NCBI GenBank assembly: GCA_002839605.1
Contig: PGYK01000007.1
Span: 62,001-126,000 of the forward strand
From: Methanomicrobiales archaeon HGW-Methanomicrobiales-3
GTDB taxonomy: Archaea; Halobacteriota; Methanomicrobia; Methanomicrobiales; Methanospirillaceae
DNA: 64,000 nt
Direction: 5' to 3'
The position numbers and the translations under genes are program-made. Below the pieces are notes generated by a model that searched no databases, had not been told where the DNA came from, and worked only from the letters and a program-made list of their open reading frames with translations. This document shows positions 8,961-18,589 of the stretch, piece after piece. The stretch's first letter is position 1; each line of letters opens with the position of its first letter.

Positions 8961-10055
8961 GTGCAGTCAATGACTGCAACACATCATACTCCACGGGCCG
9001 GCCTGCTCTGGCAACAGTGTGTCCAGGGCATGCGTGAATATGAAGTAATCCGTGACGGGAATGTCTTTTGCACCAATTTTTCTTCATCCTTTGTGTTTTC
9101 TTCCGAATATGAAGAAGCCCGACGGTATCTCGCGTCCCTGCTCACCCAATACGAGGGCATGTCATTTAATTCTGTTTTCGATGGAACGGAAGTGGAGAAT
9201 GACGGGGGAACCTGTGTCGTGCAGAAGAGCCGGCATGCACTGGCTCATCACGATGTCGCTAACCTGCGTTTCAGAGATGAGATCACGCAGGATCTTTCTC
9301 TTGTACACGGGATTGGCCCGGTAACCCAGCAGAAGCTGAAGCAGAGGGGGTATGTAACAATCAGCGACCTCTGTCAGCACCCGCGATACCGGGCTGATGC
9401 AGAGGAGGTGCTCTCCTGCCTCTCTGATGGAAACACCTGCGAGATCATGCATCTTATAGGTCGCAGGCATTCACAATCGCATCACAGTATCCTGGGTACG
9501 ACCGGCATGCACGAACCGGAGGATTTTGTCTTCTTTGATATTGAGACCCTTGGATTGTTCAGCCGCCCCATTATCCTGTTTGGCATTGCTTCACTTGAAA
9601 ACGGCCACCTTTCTGTTGACCAGTACCTGCTCCGGGATGTTGAAGAGGAACAGGCAGCATTGCTTGCCACCGTGGAACATCTTTCCGGGGATCACCCGGC
9701 TCTCGTCACGTTCAACGGAAAATCGTTCGATCTTCCCTATCTCGCGGATCGCCTGGCCTATTATGGGAGGGGATCTCCGGGAGTTATCCCCCATTACGAT
9801 ATGCTCCATTTCAGCAGGAGGCGGTGGAAAGGAGAGTTCCCGTCACTTCGCTTAACCGCACTCGAAAAAGAGATCCTGGGTATCAGCCGGAGTAAAGACG
9901 TTCCCGGCCAGATGGTGCCGGAATTCTATGCAGCATACCAGCGTAGCGGGAACTGCGGGCCCCTGGTTCCTATCCTTGAGCACAACCGGCAGGATGTGGT
10001 CTCGCTCGCGTTACTCTTCTTCCATCTCGTGGGGGAATCCTATGGCTGTACCTGA
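8961..10055 (+). CDS. DEDD-family exonuclease, YprB/MrfB-like
   Basis: The 364-residue protein combines a helix-hairpin-helix-like segment (HGIGPVTQQKLKQRGYVTI, about residues 115-133) with a C-terminal RNase H-fold exonuclease. Exo motifs are FVFFDIETLG (D and E at about 193/195), VTFNGKSFDLPYL and HNRQDVVSLALLF. This layout matches Bacillus YprB, now MrfB, a 3'-5' exonuclease of mitomycin C repair. The stop overlaps the helicase start by 14 bp. The start is the GTG at 8961; an ATG at 8970 is equally possible. Assigning the repair role is inference from family and pairing. Confidence 0.87.
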   Translation: MQSMTATHHTPRAGLLWQQCVQGMREYEVIRDGNVFCTNFSSSFVFSSEYEEARRYLASLLTQYEGMSFNSVFDGTEVENDGGTCVVQKSRHALAHHDVANLRFRDEITQDLSLVHGIGPVTQQKLKQRGYVTISDLCQHPRYRADAEEVLSCLSDGNTCEIMHLIGRRHSQSHHSILGTTGMHEPEDFVFFDIETLGLFSRPIILFGIASLENGHLSVDQYLLRDVEEEQAALLATVEHLSGDHPALVTFNGKSFDLPYLADRLAYYGRGSPGVIPHYDMLHFSRRRWKGEFPSLRLTALEKEILGISRSKDVPGQMVPEFYAAYQRSGNCGPLVPILEHNRQDVVSLALLFFHLVGESYGCT

Positions 10056-12351
10056 TCTCCTTCGTCTTCTTGATACTATTCCGGCTTACCAGAGCCGGGT
10101 TACCCATATTGAGACAACAGGGCCTGTTCCCGCTCACTACGGGAACCTCGACCCACTGTTATCTCCCGCCCTTGATGGATACCTGGTACAGCAGGGGATA
10201 CACCTGTACTCTCACCAGTGCGATGCGATAAATGCGGCTCGGGCCGGAAAGAATGTGATTCTCACCACCCCGACCGCGAGTGGCAAGACTCTTGCCTTCA
10301 ATATTCCGGTCTTTGACATGCTGGAATTTGACCCGCTTGCCCGGGCGCTGTATCTTTATCCGACAAAAGCCCTGGCAAACGATCAGTTGATCCCGATTGG
10401 GCAGATGAGCCGGTTTTGCGGAATACCGGCCCGTGCTGCAATCTATGATGGCGATACACCCCAGTCAAAGCGGGCAATGATTCGGGAAAAATCCCGGGTG
10501 ATCCTTTCAAATCCTCATGAAATCCATCACATTCTGTGCTGGCATACCAAGTGGCGGTCATTTTTGTCGAATCTCCGATACATTGTCATTGATGAAGCCC
10601 ATCGTTACCGCGGGGTATTTGGTTCGCATATCGCCTTTGTTATCCGGCGCCTCGTCCGGTTGTGCAGACATTATGGTTCAGAACCCCAATTCATCCTCTC
10701 GACCGCAACGCTTGCAAACCCCGAAGAGTTTGCCTGTCGCTTGACAGGTCAGGGTTTCATCAGCATCGATGAAGACGGGTCTCCTCACGGAAGGAAACAT
10801 TTCGTCCTGTACAACCCCTTCTCCGGGGGCATCAGCGAGAAATCCGCACACCAGGAAACAAAAGACCTCCTGGTCTCATGTGTAAAAGAAGACCTTCAGA
10901 CTCTCTGCTTCACAGGATCCCGGAAGATGGCGGAGCTGGTAACGCTCTGGGCCCGCGAGGATGCCCGGCTCTCATCTGCCCGGCTCGCAGATTCAATATC
11001 TGTGTACCGGGCAGGGTTTTTACCGGAGGAACGCCGGACTATCGAGCAGCAGCTGAGGGATGGCTCAATCAAAGGTGTGGTCTCGACCAATGCGCTTGAA
11101 CTTGGGATCGATATCGGGAGCCTTGATGCCGTCATCATCTCCGGGTACCCGGGAACCATGATGTCAACCTGGCAGCAGGCCGGCCGGGCGGGACGAAAAG
11201 GAGGGGACGCGCTTGCTATCCTGGTTGCGCAGGGAAATCCTCTTGACCAGTACTTCATGCAGCACCCGGACCGGTTCTTCAGCAGATCGCATGAACATGC
11301 AATTATCGATCCGGAAAATCCGTACATTCTTTCCGGCCATCTTCTTTGCGCTGCTGCGGAACTGCCTCTGAATGAAGAGACCGACCGACAGTACTTCGGG
11401 AGTATGATGGAAGAGCACCTCCACGATCTCCAGTCCAACGATCTGCTCAGGAAAACCTCGCGCGGGTGGATCTACTCGGGACGGGGCCGGGCGGCTGAGG
11501 CCGTTCGTCTTGACGGAATACCGGGAGAAACGTTCCGGATCCTGTGCCACGGGAAGCTCCTGGAGACCATGGACCGGGGCCAGGCCTACCGGGAAGCCCA
11601 CACGGGGGCCATCATGCTCCACCAGGGTGAGACCTACATTGTCAACGAGATGGATCTGGAGACTCACACCATACGTGTCACTGAAACCAGCGCAGATTAC
11701 TACACGCAGCCATTACGGGATGTGGATCTGGAAATTCTTGAAGCGCTGGAGACAAAAGAGTTCAATGGCATGAAATGCGCATTCGGGGATGTGGAAGTGA
11801 CCGAACACTTTACGGGTTACAAGATCAAACGCCATGACACCATCATCGGTATCGAGCCTCTCTCGCTTCCGCCTCTGACGTTCAGGACCCGGGCGTTCTG
11901 GATTGTACCTCCTCCGCAGGTTGAACAAAGCGTGAACGCGGCCAGTTGTGATCTCGCCGGGGGTCTCCACGGTGCGGAACACGCGATCATTGCCCTTATG
12001 CCCCTTCATGTGATGTGTGATCGCTGGGATGTCGGTGGTTTGTCCTCCTCCTCGTTTGGCAATACCGGAGAACCGGTTATCTTCGTCTATGATGCATATG
12101 AAGGTGGGATCGGGCTTGCAGAGAAAGCGTACGAGATCCTGCCTCGTCTTTTCACAAGCGCATATGAACTGGTCCGGGACTGCCCGTGCGAGGATGGCTG
12201 TCCTTCCTGCATCCACTCGCCCAAATGCGGGAATGATAACCAGCCGCTTGACAAAGAAGCGACTGCTCACATTCTTAAAAATCTCTGCTGCGAGCCGGAA
12301 AAATCCGGGCCGGCAGCAATCCTTCCTGTATCAGAATCCGCCTCATCCTGA
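10042..12351 (+). CDS. DEAD/DEAH-box DNA helicase with DUF1998 zinc-cysteine domain, YprA/MrfA-like
   Basis: This 769-residue superfamily 2 helicase starts at ATG 10042, within the end of the exonuclease gene. Motifs: Walker A TTPTASGKTLAF, motif Ib YPTKALANDQ, DEAH box VIDEAHRYRG, motif III LSTATLAN, motif V ALELGIDIGSLDAVI and motif VI QQAGRAGRKGG. The C-terminal part carries a four-cysteine site, CPCEDGCPSC..C, as in the DUF1998 domain of MrfA and yeast Hrq1, where the cysteines bind zinc. MrfA is a 3'-5' helicase acting with MrfB in UvrABC-independent excision of mitomycin lesions in Bacillus; the overlapping pair here suggests the same partnership. Confidence 0.94.
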   Translation: MAVPDLLRLLDTIPAYQSRVTHIETTGPVPAHYGNLDPLLSPALDGYLVQQGIHLYSHQCDAINAARAGKNVILTTPTASGKTLAFNIPVFDMLEFDPLARALYLYPTKALANDQLIPIGQMSRFCGIPARAAIYDGDTPQSKRAMIREKSRVILSNPHEIHHILCWHTKWRSFLSNLRYIVIDEAHRYRGVFGSHIAFVIRRLVRLCRHYGSEPQFILSTATLANPEEFACRLTGQGFISIDEDGSPHGRKHFVLYNPFSGGISEKSAHQETKDLLVSCVKEDLQTLCFTGSRKMAELVTLWAREDARLSSARLADSISVYRAGFLPEERRTIEQQLRDGSIKGVVSTNALELGIDIGSLDAVIISGYPGTMMSTWQQAGRAGRKGGDALAILVAQGNPLDQYFMQHPDRFFSRSHEHAIIDPENPYILSGHLLCAAAELPLNEETDRQYFGSMMEEHLHDLQSNDLLRKTSRGWIYSGRGRAAEAVRLDGIPGETFRILCHGKLLETMDRGQAYREAHTGAIMLHQGETYIVNEMDLETHTIRVTETSADYYTQPLRDVDLEILEALETKEFNGMKCAFGDVEVTEHFTGYKIKRHDTIIGIEPLSLPPLTFRTRAFWIVPPPQVEQSVNAASCDLAGGLHGAEHAIIALMPLHVMCDRWDVGGLSSSSFGNTGEPVIFVYDAYEGGIGLAEKAYEILPRLFTSAYELVRDCPCEDGCPSCIHSPKCGNDNQPLDKEATAHILKNLCCEPEKSGPAAILPVSESASS

Positions 12352-12361
12352 ATCGGGCAGA

Positions 12362-12664
12362 TCAATCCACAAGGATCTGATGGGGCTCTGGCAGATCATC
12401 ATCAAAGAGGAAGAGGTCATCGATCTTTGCATTGAGCGCCCGTGCCACATCATGAGCGAGTTTTAACGAGGGATTGTACTTCCCCTGCTCGAGGAAGACG
12501 ATGGTCTCCCGCCGGACACCCACGGCTCTTGCAAGATCCTCCTGCGTAAGGGAGAACTTTGCCCTGTACTCCTTAATCCGTGTCTGCATGGGATCCTCGG
12601 GATTTGTTATCCAATATTGGTTGTTCTCATACACATGCTCTGCCATGAGTGGGCAAAAGCCCAT
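12362..12664 (-). CDS. XRE-family helix-turn-helix transcriptional regulator
   Basis: The protein is up to 100 residues; the DNA-binding domain is the segment [20 protein letters not shown] followed by [20 protein letters not shown], a standard Cro/C1-type HTH of the YozG/HipB-like short regulators. The ATG at 12664 directly follows the TAA of the membrane-protein gene, with AAAGGAGATG 8-10 nt upstream, so translation is probably coupled. In-frame ATGs at 12646 and 12589 are alternatives; homologues often begin near the latter. It likely represses its own operon through the two inverted repeats at 13067 and 13097. Confidence 0.88.
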   Translation of the reverse strand: MGFCPLMAEHVYENNQYWITNPEDPMQTRIKEYRAKFSLTQEDLARAVGVRRETIVFLEQGKYNPSLKLAHDVARALNAKIDDLFLFDDDLPEPHQILVD

Positions 12665-13051
12665 TTAGTCGACATCTCCTTTCCGGAAGAGCCATGCCTG
12701 GTAGACCACTGCTGAGAGTGCAAGGACAACGACCGAGAGGCCCAGCGCGTTCTGGGTTGTAAGTACAAGAAGCCCGGTATAGTCCAGCCAGAAGAGTGCT
12801 GTCATGAAGAAGAGCCCGGTCAGCCAGGCATAGGTTATTCCGAACGCACCGATCTTCTTCGATCGTTCGTCCGATTCCGGGTCGTCACCGTATCTCCGGT
12901 GCCGGGTGATGCCGGTGATCAGGAATACCATCCCAGCGCAGAGCATGATGGTGCCGATGATAGCCTCGCCACCGGTCATCAGTATGAAGAAGATGCTGCT
13001 GATGATCATGATGGCTCCGATAATAATCCGGTACATGTTTCTTGGTTTCAT
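12665..13051 (-). CDS. Four-helix membrane protein, partner of the XRE regulator
   Basis: The 128-residue protein has four hydrophobic spans (about residues 8-26, 28-46, 70-88 and 97-115) separated by a charged loop, RHRRYGDDPESDERSKKIG. This arrangement, a small membrane protein directly followed by a short XRE regulator, recurs in archaea and resembles the DUF2178 type; the family name is from memory. There is no enzymatic motif. The conserved acidic/basic loop could sense something at the membrane. Promoter-proximal gene of a two-gene unit. Confidence 0.8.
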   Translation of the reverse strand: MKPRNMYRIIIGAIMIISSIFFILMTGGEAIIGTIMLCAGMVFLITGITRHRRYGDDPESDERSKKIGAFGITYAWLTGLFFMTALFWLDYTGLLVLTTQNALGLSVVVLALSAVVYQAWLFRKGDVD

Positions 13052-13066
13052 GGTCTCGTACCTGTA

Positions 13067-13084
13067 TGTTATCTATTTCTAACA
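13067..13084. promoter_or_regulatory. Inverted-repeat operator 1 (TGTTA-N8-TAACA)
   Basis: The site reads TGTTATCTATTTCTAACA and lies 16 bp upstream of the start codon of the membrane-protein gene. A second near-identical copy begins exactly 30 bp further upstream. The half-sites TGTTA/TAACA are perfect inverted repeats around an 8-bp spacer, the usual form for a dimeric XRE repressor. Binding by the downstream XRE protein is inference. Confidence 0.7.
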
Positions 13085-13096
13085 CAGGGATATTAA

Positions 13097-13114
13097 TGTT
13101 ATGTATTTCTAACA
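13097..13114. promoter_or_regulatory. Inverted-repeat operator 2 (TGTTA-N8-TAACA)
   Basis: This copy reads TGTTATGTATTTCTAACA and differs from operator 1 at one of 18 positions. The 30-bp start-to-start distance is close to three helical turns, so two dimers could bind the same DNA face and cooperate. The AT-rich bases between the two copies (ATTAATAT on the minus strand) could serve as TATA box for the membrane-protein/XRE pair. Confidence 0.68.
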
Positions 13115-13155
13115 ACAATCTCTTCATGCGGTTCTAATGGCGGGAAAAAAGGATA

Positions 13156-14739
13156 TTATTCGGTAATAACCGACCGGACCGAGAGAAAGACCGGGCCCCG
13201 GACATCGACTTTCTTTTTATTGTCCGTGATGAACCGCATGGCGAATTCATCGATCTTCAGGTTGATGTCGCTTGGGAGTTTTGCCATCTTGACCTGTACC
13301 GTTGTTCCCTTTCCGCACCGGGCAGCTTCTTCGATACGGGCCGCAGCCTGAGCTGAGACCGCAGAAAGGTAAGAGATCCCGGTTGGGATGCCCTCCGTGC
13401 GGACCTGGTTCCACTTCTCTGCATCCGGAACGCCGAGAACAGAACCATCATGGACGAAGATCTCGTTGGCACAGGCCGGCCCGCAGAGTTTTGCATTCGA
13501 TTCCGTCTCCTCAACAACGACTTTCACATTAGTATTGCCAAGCATACCTTCCCATGCTTCGAATTCACAGGGTCCCTGTGCCGTGCCGTTGGCTGCGGCA
13601 ACCCTCGCGATTGCTGCTGCAAGGATCCTCCCCTCAACCGAAGTCGGCTCCTCACGCAGGTGAACCGCTCTGGCAATCTCACGGTCGGAAAGATGGCGGG
13701 GGAAGAACTGCGGGAAGCAGAGCTGCCGGACATCGTTGGAATTGTAGGCGATCATCGCGAGCCGCTCAACACCAAGACCGAGGTTCATGACCGGAACACC
13801 GACCCCGTATTCCGCGAGTGCGGACGGGGAGTACATCCCAAATGTTGCCACCTCGACCCAGCCATGGACCGGGTGCCGGGCATAGACCTCGGTCTGGGTA
13901 TCCGGCATGTAGTACTTGGAGCGTTTCTCGTCCGGCTGGAACCGGAAATCCGTGTAACCGAATGCGGAGAGGAGAGCCTCGCTGACCGCCTTCCCGTCAT
14001 CAATACTCACATCGTTGCCGGCAACAATACATGATGCGGAGTGGTAGGTCATGAGCCGTGTCGGCCCTTCCGCCTGCTCCCGCCGGAAGCAGCGGTCGAC
14101 CGAGAAGAGCCGGAGCGGAAGCGGGCTCTTATCCCAGATAGAGCCGAGTGTCATGAACCAGCCGCTCGTCATATGGCTGCGGAGAGTTGAACGTGAAGAT
14201 TCGGGAGCAAGCTCGCGGAACTCCGGGAAAACCGCGTCAAGGATATGGACAACAACCCCGTCGTCAGTCTCAAGAACTTTTGAGAGTTCGAACGTCAGTT
14301 CATCACCATCGATCTCGGACTTCTTGTAGGCATGGAGCGTCTCGCGAAGTTTCTCCTCGGTTGCGGAGGGCATCGTCCTTCCGAGGATCTCGTTTATCCT
14401 GTCAAGCCGTTCTTTGGCAATCCCCACGTTCGGGCGCGGGAGACCCCCGAGGTAGAATACCCGGTCGAGCACGGCCATTGCCTCCGGGCCGAACTGGCGG
14501 TAAATATCCTTTTCATCAATGATGACCGGGACCTCGGCCTCATCAAAGCCCATTGAGAGATAAGTCTCGCGCAGACGGTTGATGGTGGCAAAGACCGGGT
14601 GCGCCTGCGCCCGCTTGTAGACCCGGCACGGGTAGGTATCCGCATGGGCTGCCGGTGTCAGGACCGATGGGCCGTCGTGCCATGCCCCTTCGAAGTTCTC
14701 ATGCGATTTTTGTTTCCAGTCCTCGGGATTGAATCTCAT
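13156..14739 (-). CDS. sepS: O-phosphoseryl-tRNA(Cys) synthetase
   Basis: SepRS charges tRNA-Cys with O-phosphoserine, the first step of the methanogen route to Cys-tRNA and cysteine; SepCysS, not in this window, finishes it. The 527-residue length, the N-terminus [20 protein letters not shown] and class II motifs ([17 protein letters not shown] as motif 1, [19 protein letters not shown] as motif 2, [13 protein letters not shown] as motif 3) fit this family. Its start overlaps the stop of taw1 by 4 bp, and it is the last gene in the prf1-argS-taw1-sepS run. Confidence 0.97.
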   Translation of the reverse strand: MRFNPEDWKQKSHENFEGAWHDGPSVLTPAAHADTYPCRVYKRAQAHPVFATINRLRETYLSMGFDEAEVPVIIDEKDIYRQFGPEAMAVLDRVFYLGGLPRPNVGIAKERLDRINEILGRTMPSATEEKLRETLHAYKKSEIDGDELTFELSKVLETDDGVVVHILDAVFPEFRELAPESSRSTLRSHMTSGWFMTLGSIWDKSPLPLRLFSVDRCFRREQAEGPTRLMTYHSASCIVAGNDVSIDDGKAVSEALLSAFGYTDFRFQPDEKRSKYYMPDTQTEVYARHPVHGWVEVATFGMYSPSALAEYGVGVPVMNLGLGVERLAMIAYNSNDVRQLCFPQFFPRHLSDREIARAVHLREEPTSVEGRILAAAIARVAAANGTAQGPCEFEAWEGMLGNTNVKVVVEETESNAKLCGPACANEIFVHDGSVLGVPDAEKWNQVRTEGIPTGISYLSAVSAQAAARIEEAARCGKGTTVQVKMAKLPSDINLKIDEFAMRFITDNKKKVDVRGPVFLSVRSVITE

Positions 14740-15635
14740 GTCATATGCTCCAGCACTACCACTCTGCTCAGTTTGTTCTCGTCCTTGAACCGGTAATCAC
14801 ATGCAGCTTCGACCTTCTCCGCAAAGGCCCGCACTTCTGCATGTTCCGGCATATTCTCTCTTGCCAACCGGTTTCTACTGTATCCCAGATACATATATCC
14901 CTTTATTTCCACAAAGGTTGCGCCCGATTCCTGCAGGATCGCGGCATACTGTTCCGGTGCGAAATCATTGAGCCCCTTAACAAGAGTAATCCGGATTGCC
15001 GACCTGCGGGTGCCCAGCAACCGGAGGCTCTCCTGTATCCTGTCCCAGTAGTTTTCCTGTGGCCGGCAGATCGCATGATAGGTCTCGCGGTCCGGCGCAT
15101 CCAGCGAAATATACATCTGTAACGGGTTACACCTCCGGAGCATTTCGGGATTGGTTCCATTACTCACAAGAAATGTGGTGTATCCGTTATCGTGTAACCG
15201 ATCAATGAGTTCCGGGAGCTGTGAGTAGAGAGTCGGCTCTCCCGAAAGCGAGATCGCGATATGCTTTGGGTCGATTGCCTCCTGCCACCGCTCATCCGTC
15301 ACCGTGTTGTCAAGCACCGCATTATAGCCGGCGAGTGCTTTCTTCTGGTACTTGTGGAGGCCGGCGAGGATGGTCTCCGGTGGGCACTCCACGTCTTCCT
15401 GCGGTTCGTGCTCAAAGGATCGCCAGCAGAAGAGGCAGCGCTGGTTGCAGCGGAGCGTTGGCGTCATCTGGACGCAGCGGTGGCTGTCGATCCCGTAGAA
15501 CTGGTGCTTGTAGCACATTTCACCGCCCTGGAGGGCACGCTTGCACCACATGCAGGGTTTGAGTGCTGCGGTTGAAGCCGGAGAAAAAAACTGGTATCCC
15601 TGCCTGCGCAGGGGATCACATTGTGTGGATGGCAT
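14736..15635 (-). CDS. taw1: tRNA 4-demethylwyosine synthase (TYW1/Taw1), radical SAM
   Basis: The enzyme condenses N1-methylguanosine-37 of tRNA-Phe with pyruvate to give imG-14. The radical SAM motif is [11 protein letters not shown] (CxxxCxxC), and an additional N-terminal cysteine set, [17 protein letters not shown], can bind the second Fe-S cluster typical of Taw1. [16 protein letters not shown] and [12 protein letters not shown] are the conserved GEPT and SNGT motifs. 299 residues is usual for archaeal members. It overlaps argS by 20 bp upstream and sepS by 4 bp downstream, in a translation-focused operon. Confidence 0.95.
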   Translation of the reverse strand: MPSTQCDPLRRQGYQFFSPASTAALKPCMWCKRALQGGEMCYKHQFYGIDSHRCVQMTPTLRCNQRCLFCWRSFEHEPQEDVECPPETILAGLHKYQKKALAGYNAVLDNTVTDERWQEAIDPKHIAISLSGEPTLYSQLPELIDRLHDNGYTTFLVSNGTNPEMLRRCNPLQMYISLDAPDRETYHAICRPQENYWDRIQESLRLLGTRRSAIRITLVKGLNDFAPEQYAAILQESGATFVEIKGYMYLGYSRNRLARENMPEHAEVRAFAEKVEAACDYRFKDENKLSRVVVLEHMT

Positions 15636-17280
15636 CGATCCCGAGCGTTTCGAGCGCTTCCTTTAAGGTGTTTTGAACCGCTTTCACGAGGGTGAGGCGC
15701 CTGTTGCGGACTGCCCCCTCACTCCTGAGCACCGGCTCGAAATGATAGAATGTGTTGAACGTATCTGCCAGCTCGCGGGCATAGGTGGCAAGGATGTGCG
15801 GGCGGAGCTCGGTCACCACGCTGTCGATAACCATCGGGAAGCGGGCGATCTGCTTGGCAAGTGCAATTTCCTGTTCAGTCTCAAGATCAAAGCATTCGGT
15901 GAATGATTCCACCTTATCAAGAATACTGCAGGCGCGGGCATGGGCATACTGGATGTACGGCCCACTCTGCCGCTCGAAGTCAAGCGCATCCTTCCAGTCA
16001 AAGACCGTACTCTTCTCAGGTGAGACCTTCACGATATCGTAACGGATAGCCGCAAGCCCGACCGATTCAGCGATTGACTTCCGCGTTTCTTCTTCAAGTT
16101 CCGGCCTCCGCGCGGTAACTTCGTCAAAGGCGCGTTTCCGGATCTCGGTGATAAGGTCATCGGCAGATACGAACTTGCCAGCGCGGGTACTCATCGATCC
16201 CTCGGGCAGCGAGACAAACTCGAAGTGAACGATCTCCGGAACTCTCTCTCCGAGGAGTTTCATCGTGCACTGGAGCTGGGCTCCGATAAGTTTGTGATCT
16301 GCACCCAGAACATCAATGACCCGGTCAAAGTTTGCCCCTTTCCATGCATGGTAGGCAAGGTCACGGGCTGCATACACCGAAGTGCCGTCGCTCCTGCGGA
16401 TAACGTACTTGTTCTCGAACCCGAACTCCGAAAGATCGAGAGCAAGGGTCTCCTCTTCGCGTGCCTGCGGCATCTCTTTGAGCTTGTTGACGATCCGCTC
16501 AGTATCCCCGTTCCGGATAAAGTCGCTCTCCCAGACAAAACGGTCATGGGCAACGTTGAGGTCCTTCATCGTCACTTTAAACCCGTCAAGGCACCGGCTC
16601 ACCTCTTTTCTGAACTTCCTGACGGTTGCCGGGTCGCCATTCTCGATCAGCTGCATCAGGACATTGACCTGCTGGGTGATGCCCTCGTCCTTCTGGATCT
16701 CCTGGTTTGCCGCGATATAGACCCGGGCAATGTGAGCGTCCTCCTTCTCTCCCTCGATTTGCGTACTGTCCAGGTTGTCGAAACCCCAGACCACAATGGC
16801 GATCTGGCGGCCCATATCGTTCACATAGTACTGAACTTCGAGCGGGTAGCCTGCCTTGCGGAATGCCCGGGCGAGGGTGTCGCCGATGATCGAGTTTCTG
16901 ATATGTCCTACGTGGAGGGGGCCGTTCGGGTTGGCACTGGTGTGTTCGAGGACAACCCGTACGGTCTTCTTTGGCAGGTTGCCGTACCCGGGCCGGACTG
17001 CTGCCCGCAATACCTCGCTCACGTATGCACTGCCGAAAATGAAGTTAAGATACGGTCCTTTTGCCTCAATTGTTACCCCGGCAAGAGCGGGGTTCTTTGT
17101 AAGCTCTGCGGCCAGGTCCTGTGCAATCTTCACCGGTGCCTGTTTCTTCTGTTTGGCGAGGGCGAATGCAATCGTGGAAGCAAGATCCGCGTGTTCGCCG
17201 CCATCGGTTAGCAGGGCGTCATCTGTACCGGTGGTTTCCCTGATCGCGTTCCCGATGACCGTGTACATATCGTGCAACAT
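15616..17280 (-). CDS. argS: Arginyl-tRNA synthetase
   Basis: A class I aminoacyl-tRNA synthetase of 554 residues. The HIGH motif is NGPLHVGHIRNSIIGD and is preceded by the ArgRS-specific EHTSANP. The C-terminal DALRD-type anticodon domain ends with AVQNTLKEALETLGI, typical of ArgRS. In place of KMSKS there is MSTRAGKFVS, which matches the ArgRS form (MSTRxGxxV). Its ATG directly abuts the TAA of prf1. Confidence 0.97.
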   Translation of the reverse strand: MLHDMYTVIGNAIRETTGTDDALLTDGGEHADLASTIAFALAKQKKQAPVKIAQDLAAELTKNPALAGVTIEAKGPYLNFIFGSAYVSEVLRAAVRPGYGNLPKKTVRVVLEHTSANPNGPLHVGHIRNSIIGDTLARAFRKAGYPLEVQYYVNDMGRQIAIVVWGFDNLDSTQIEGEKEDAHIARVYIAANQEIQKDEGITQQVNVLMQLIENGDPATVRKFRKEVSRCLDGFKVTMKDLNVAHDRFVWESDFIRNGDTERIVNKLKEMPQAREEETLALDLSEFGFENKYVIRRSDGTSVYAARDLAYHAWKGANFDRVIDVLGADHKLIGAQLQCTMKLLGERVPEIVHFEFVSLPEGSMSTRAGKFVSADDLITEIRKRAFDEVTARRPELEEETRKSIAESVGLAAIRYDIVKVSPEKSTVFDWKDALDFERQSGPYIQYAHARACSILDKVESFTECFDLETEQEIALAKQIARFPMVIDSVVTELRPHILATYARELADTFNTFYHFEPVLRSEGAVRNRRLTLVKAVQNTLKEALETLGIDAIHTM

Positions 17281-18552
17281 TTAGAATCCCGTCCTGTAGC
17301 GGAGAATGGCCGCTATTCCTCCGAATGCCGAGAAGAGGATCGAGCCCTCTTCGAAATCATCGGAGATGATCTCCACCTTTGAATTACTCTGATCGGCGAG
17401 TTTTGTCAGCTCGTCCACGATATCGATCTCTTCTTCGAGTATGAGCGGTGCCGTGCACTTCGGGCAGTTGCCAAAATCGATGTCAGCAATGGTTTTTCCT
17501 GCCTCAATACTGACAGTCTTCTCGACTGCGTAATCGCAGCTCTGGCATTTGATCTTCAGCCGGGATTTCCTGAGCGTAGCAGAGAGAAGGAGCGTGTCAA
17601 CAGCCCCAATCTCAAGGTTGTGCCGGATACTGTCTTCCCCATAGGCTGCAAGCCCGCCGTCTTTTACGAGTTCCCGCAGGAACCGGTCCATGAACGCCTT
17701 CTCCTTGACAACCGTCATGCCCTTGAGGGCATCCTGTGCTGCATCAACGAGTTCAGCGAGCCCGTCCTCATTGGTATAGGCAACATCAAAGAGCCCGACA
17801 ATCCGCTTCTGGACCTCGTGGTGGAGGTAATTCCCCCGTTCGAACTCTTCCTTGGTCGGGCTTGGTCCGCCAATCAGGACACCCTTGAACCGCTCGAAGA
17901 AGTCCTTCTCGGCAAGGAAGATGGCGCTTGAGCGCTCCCCGACTTTTGTGTAGTGCTCATCGATGGCGATCTCACGCAGGCGGCCGAACCGGGCAGCGGA
18001 CTGGCCGCCTTTCCGCTGCTTGCCCGGGACCGTGGAGGTTGCCCCGCCCATCGGCTCAATCCGGTTGCCGCGCAGAAATCCCCAGAATGCTTCACGGCGA
18101 TCGATGACGAGGAGACCATACACATACTTCTCCTCGAGCATCTTGAGGAGGGGTTCGAGTTCGAAGTTCGAACTGCACCGGTACATGTAGAGGTTGAGCG
18201 GCTCCGGGGGCTCGATGATGGTACACTGGAGATCTGATCGGTCCCCGAACGTCTTCACCGTGCCACAAAAAACCGCAAGACCTTTCTCCGGCGGACGCTT
18301 GTATGCTTTGAGGCGCGAGAGGATAGAGGAGATGGCGCTCTGGACATTGACTTTTGTCTGCTTGCTCTTGATGTTGGCGCACTGACCGAACTCGTCCTTG
18401 AGCTGGTTGGTCACATCGTAGATCTGCTTGTCGGGCGGGATGTAAAGCGTGATAAGTTCCGTGCCGTCTCCCTGTTGCGACTGGATCTTCTCTAAAACTT
18501 TCTTGAACTCATACCGCTTCCGCGCGTCGTCCATCTCCACTTCTTCTGCCAT
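17281..18552 (-). CDS. prf1: Archaeal peptide chain release factor 1 (aRF1)
   Basis: aRF1 reads all three stop codons and triggers peptide release. The stop-codon recognition motif NIKS is in CANIKSKQTKVNVQ, the catalytic GGQ is in QRKGGQSAARFGRL, and a C-terminal zinc-ribbon-like mini-domain has CQSCDYA and CPKCTAP. The ATG at 18552 gives 423 residues; a TTG four codons upstream and an ATG at 18534 are alternatives. It heads the prf1-argS-taw1-sepS run, all minus strand with no intergenic gaps beyond a few bases. Confidence 0.97.
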   Translation of the reverse strand: MAEEVEMDDARKRYEFKKVLEKIQSQQGDGTELITLYIPPDKQIYDVTNQLKDEFGQCANIKSKQTKVNVQSAISSILSRLKAYKRPPEKGLAVFCGTVKTFGDRSDLQCTIIEPPEPLNLYMYRCSSNFELEPLLKMLEEKYVYGLLVIDRREAFWGFLRGNRIEPMGGATSTVPGKQRKGGQSAARFGRLREIAIDEHYTKVGERSSAIFLAEKDFFERFKGVLIGGPSPTKEEFERGNYLHHEVQKRIVGLFDVAYTNEDGLAELVDAAQDALKGMTVVKEKAFMDRFLRELVKDGGLAAYGEDSIRHNLEIGAVDTLLLSATLRKSRLKIKCQSCDYAVEKTVSIEAGKTIADIDFGNCPKCTAPLILEEEIDIVDELTKLADQSNSKVEIISDDFEEGSILFSAFGGIAAILRYRTGF

Positions 18553-18589
18553 TGCCGGATTCAAACCTCTCTAGTAAGCTTATACCTAT

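Noticed and set aside
16225-17211. 328-residue plus-strand frame
   Set aside because: It lies wholly opposite argS and its sequence shows no domain; codon bias of the minus strand explains its length.
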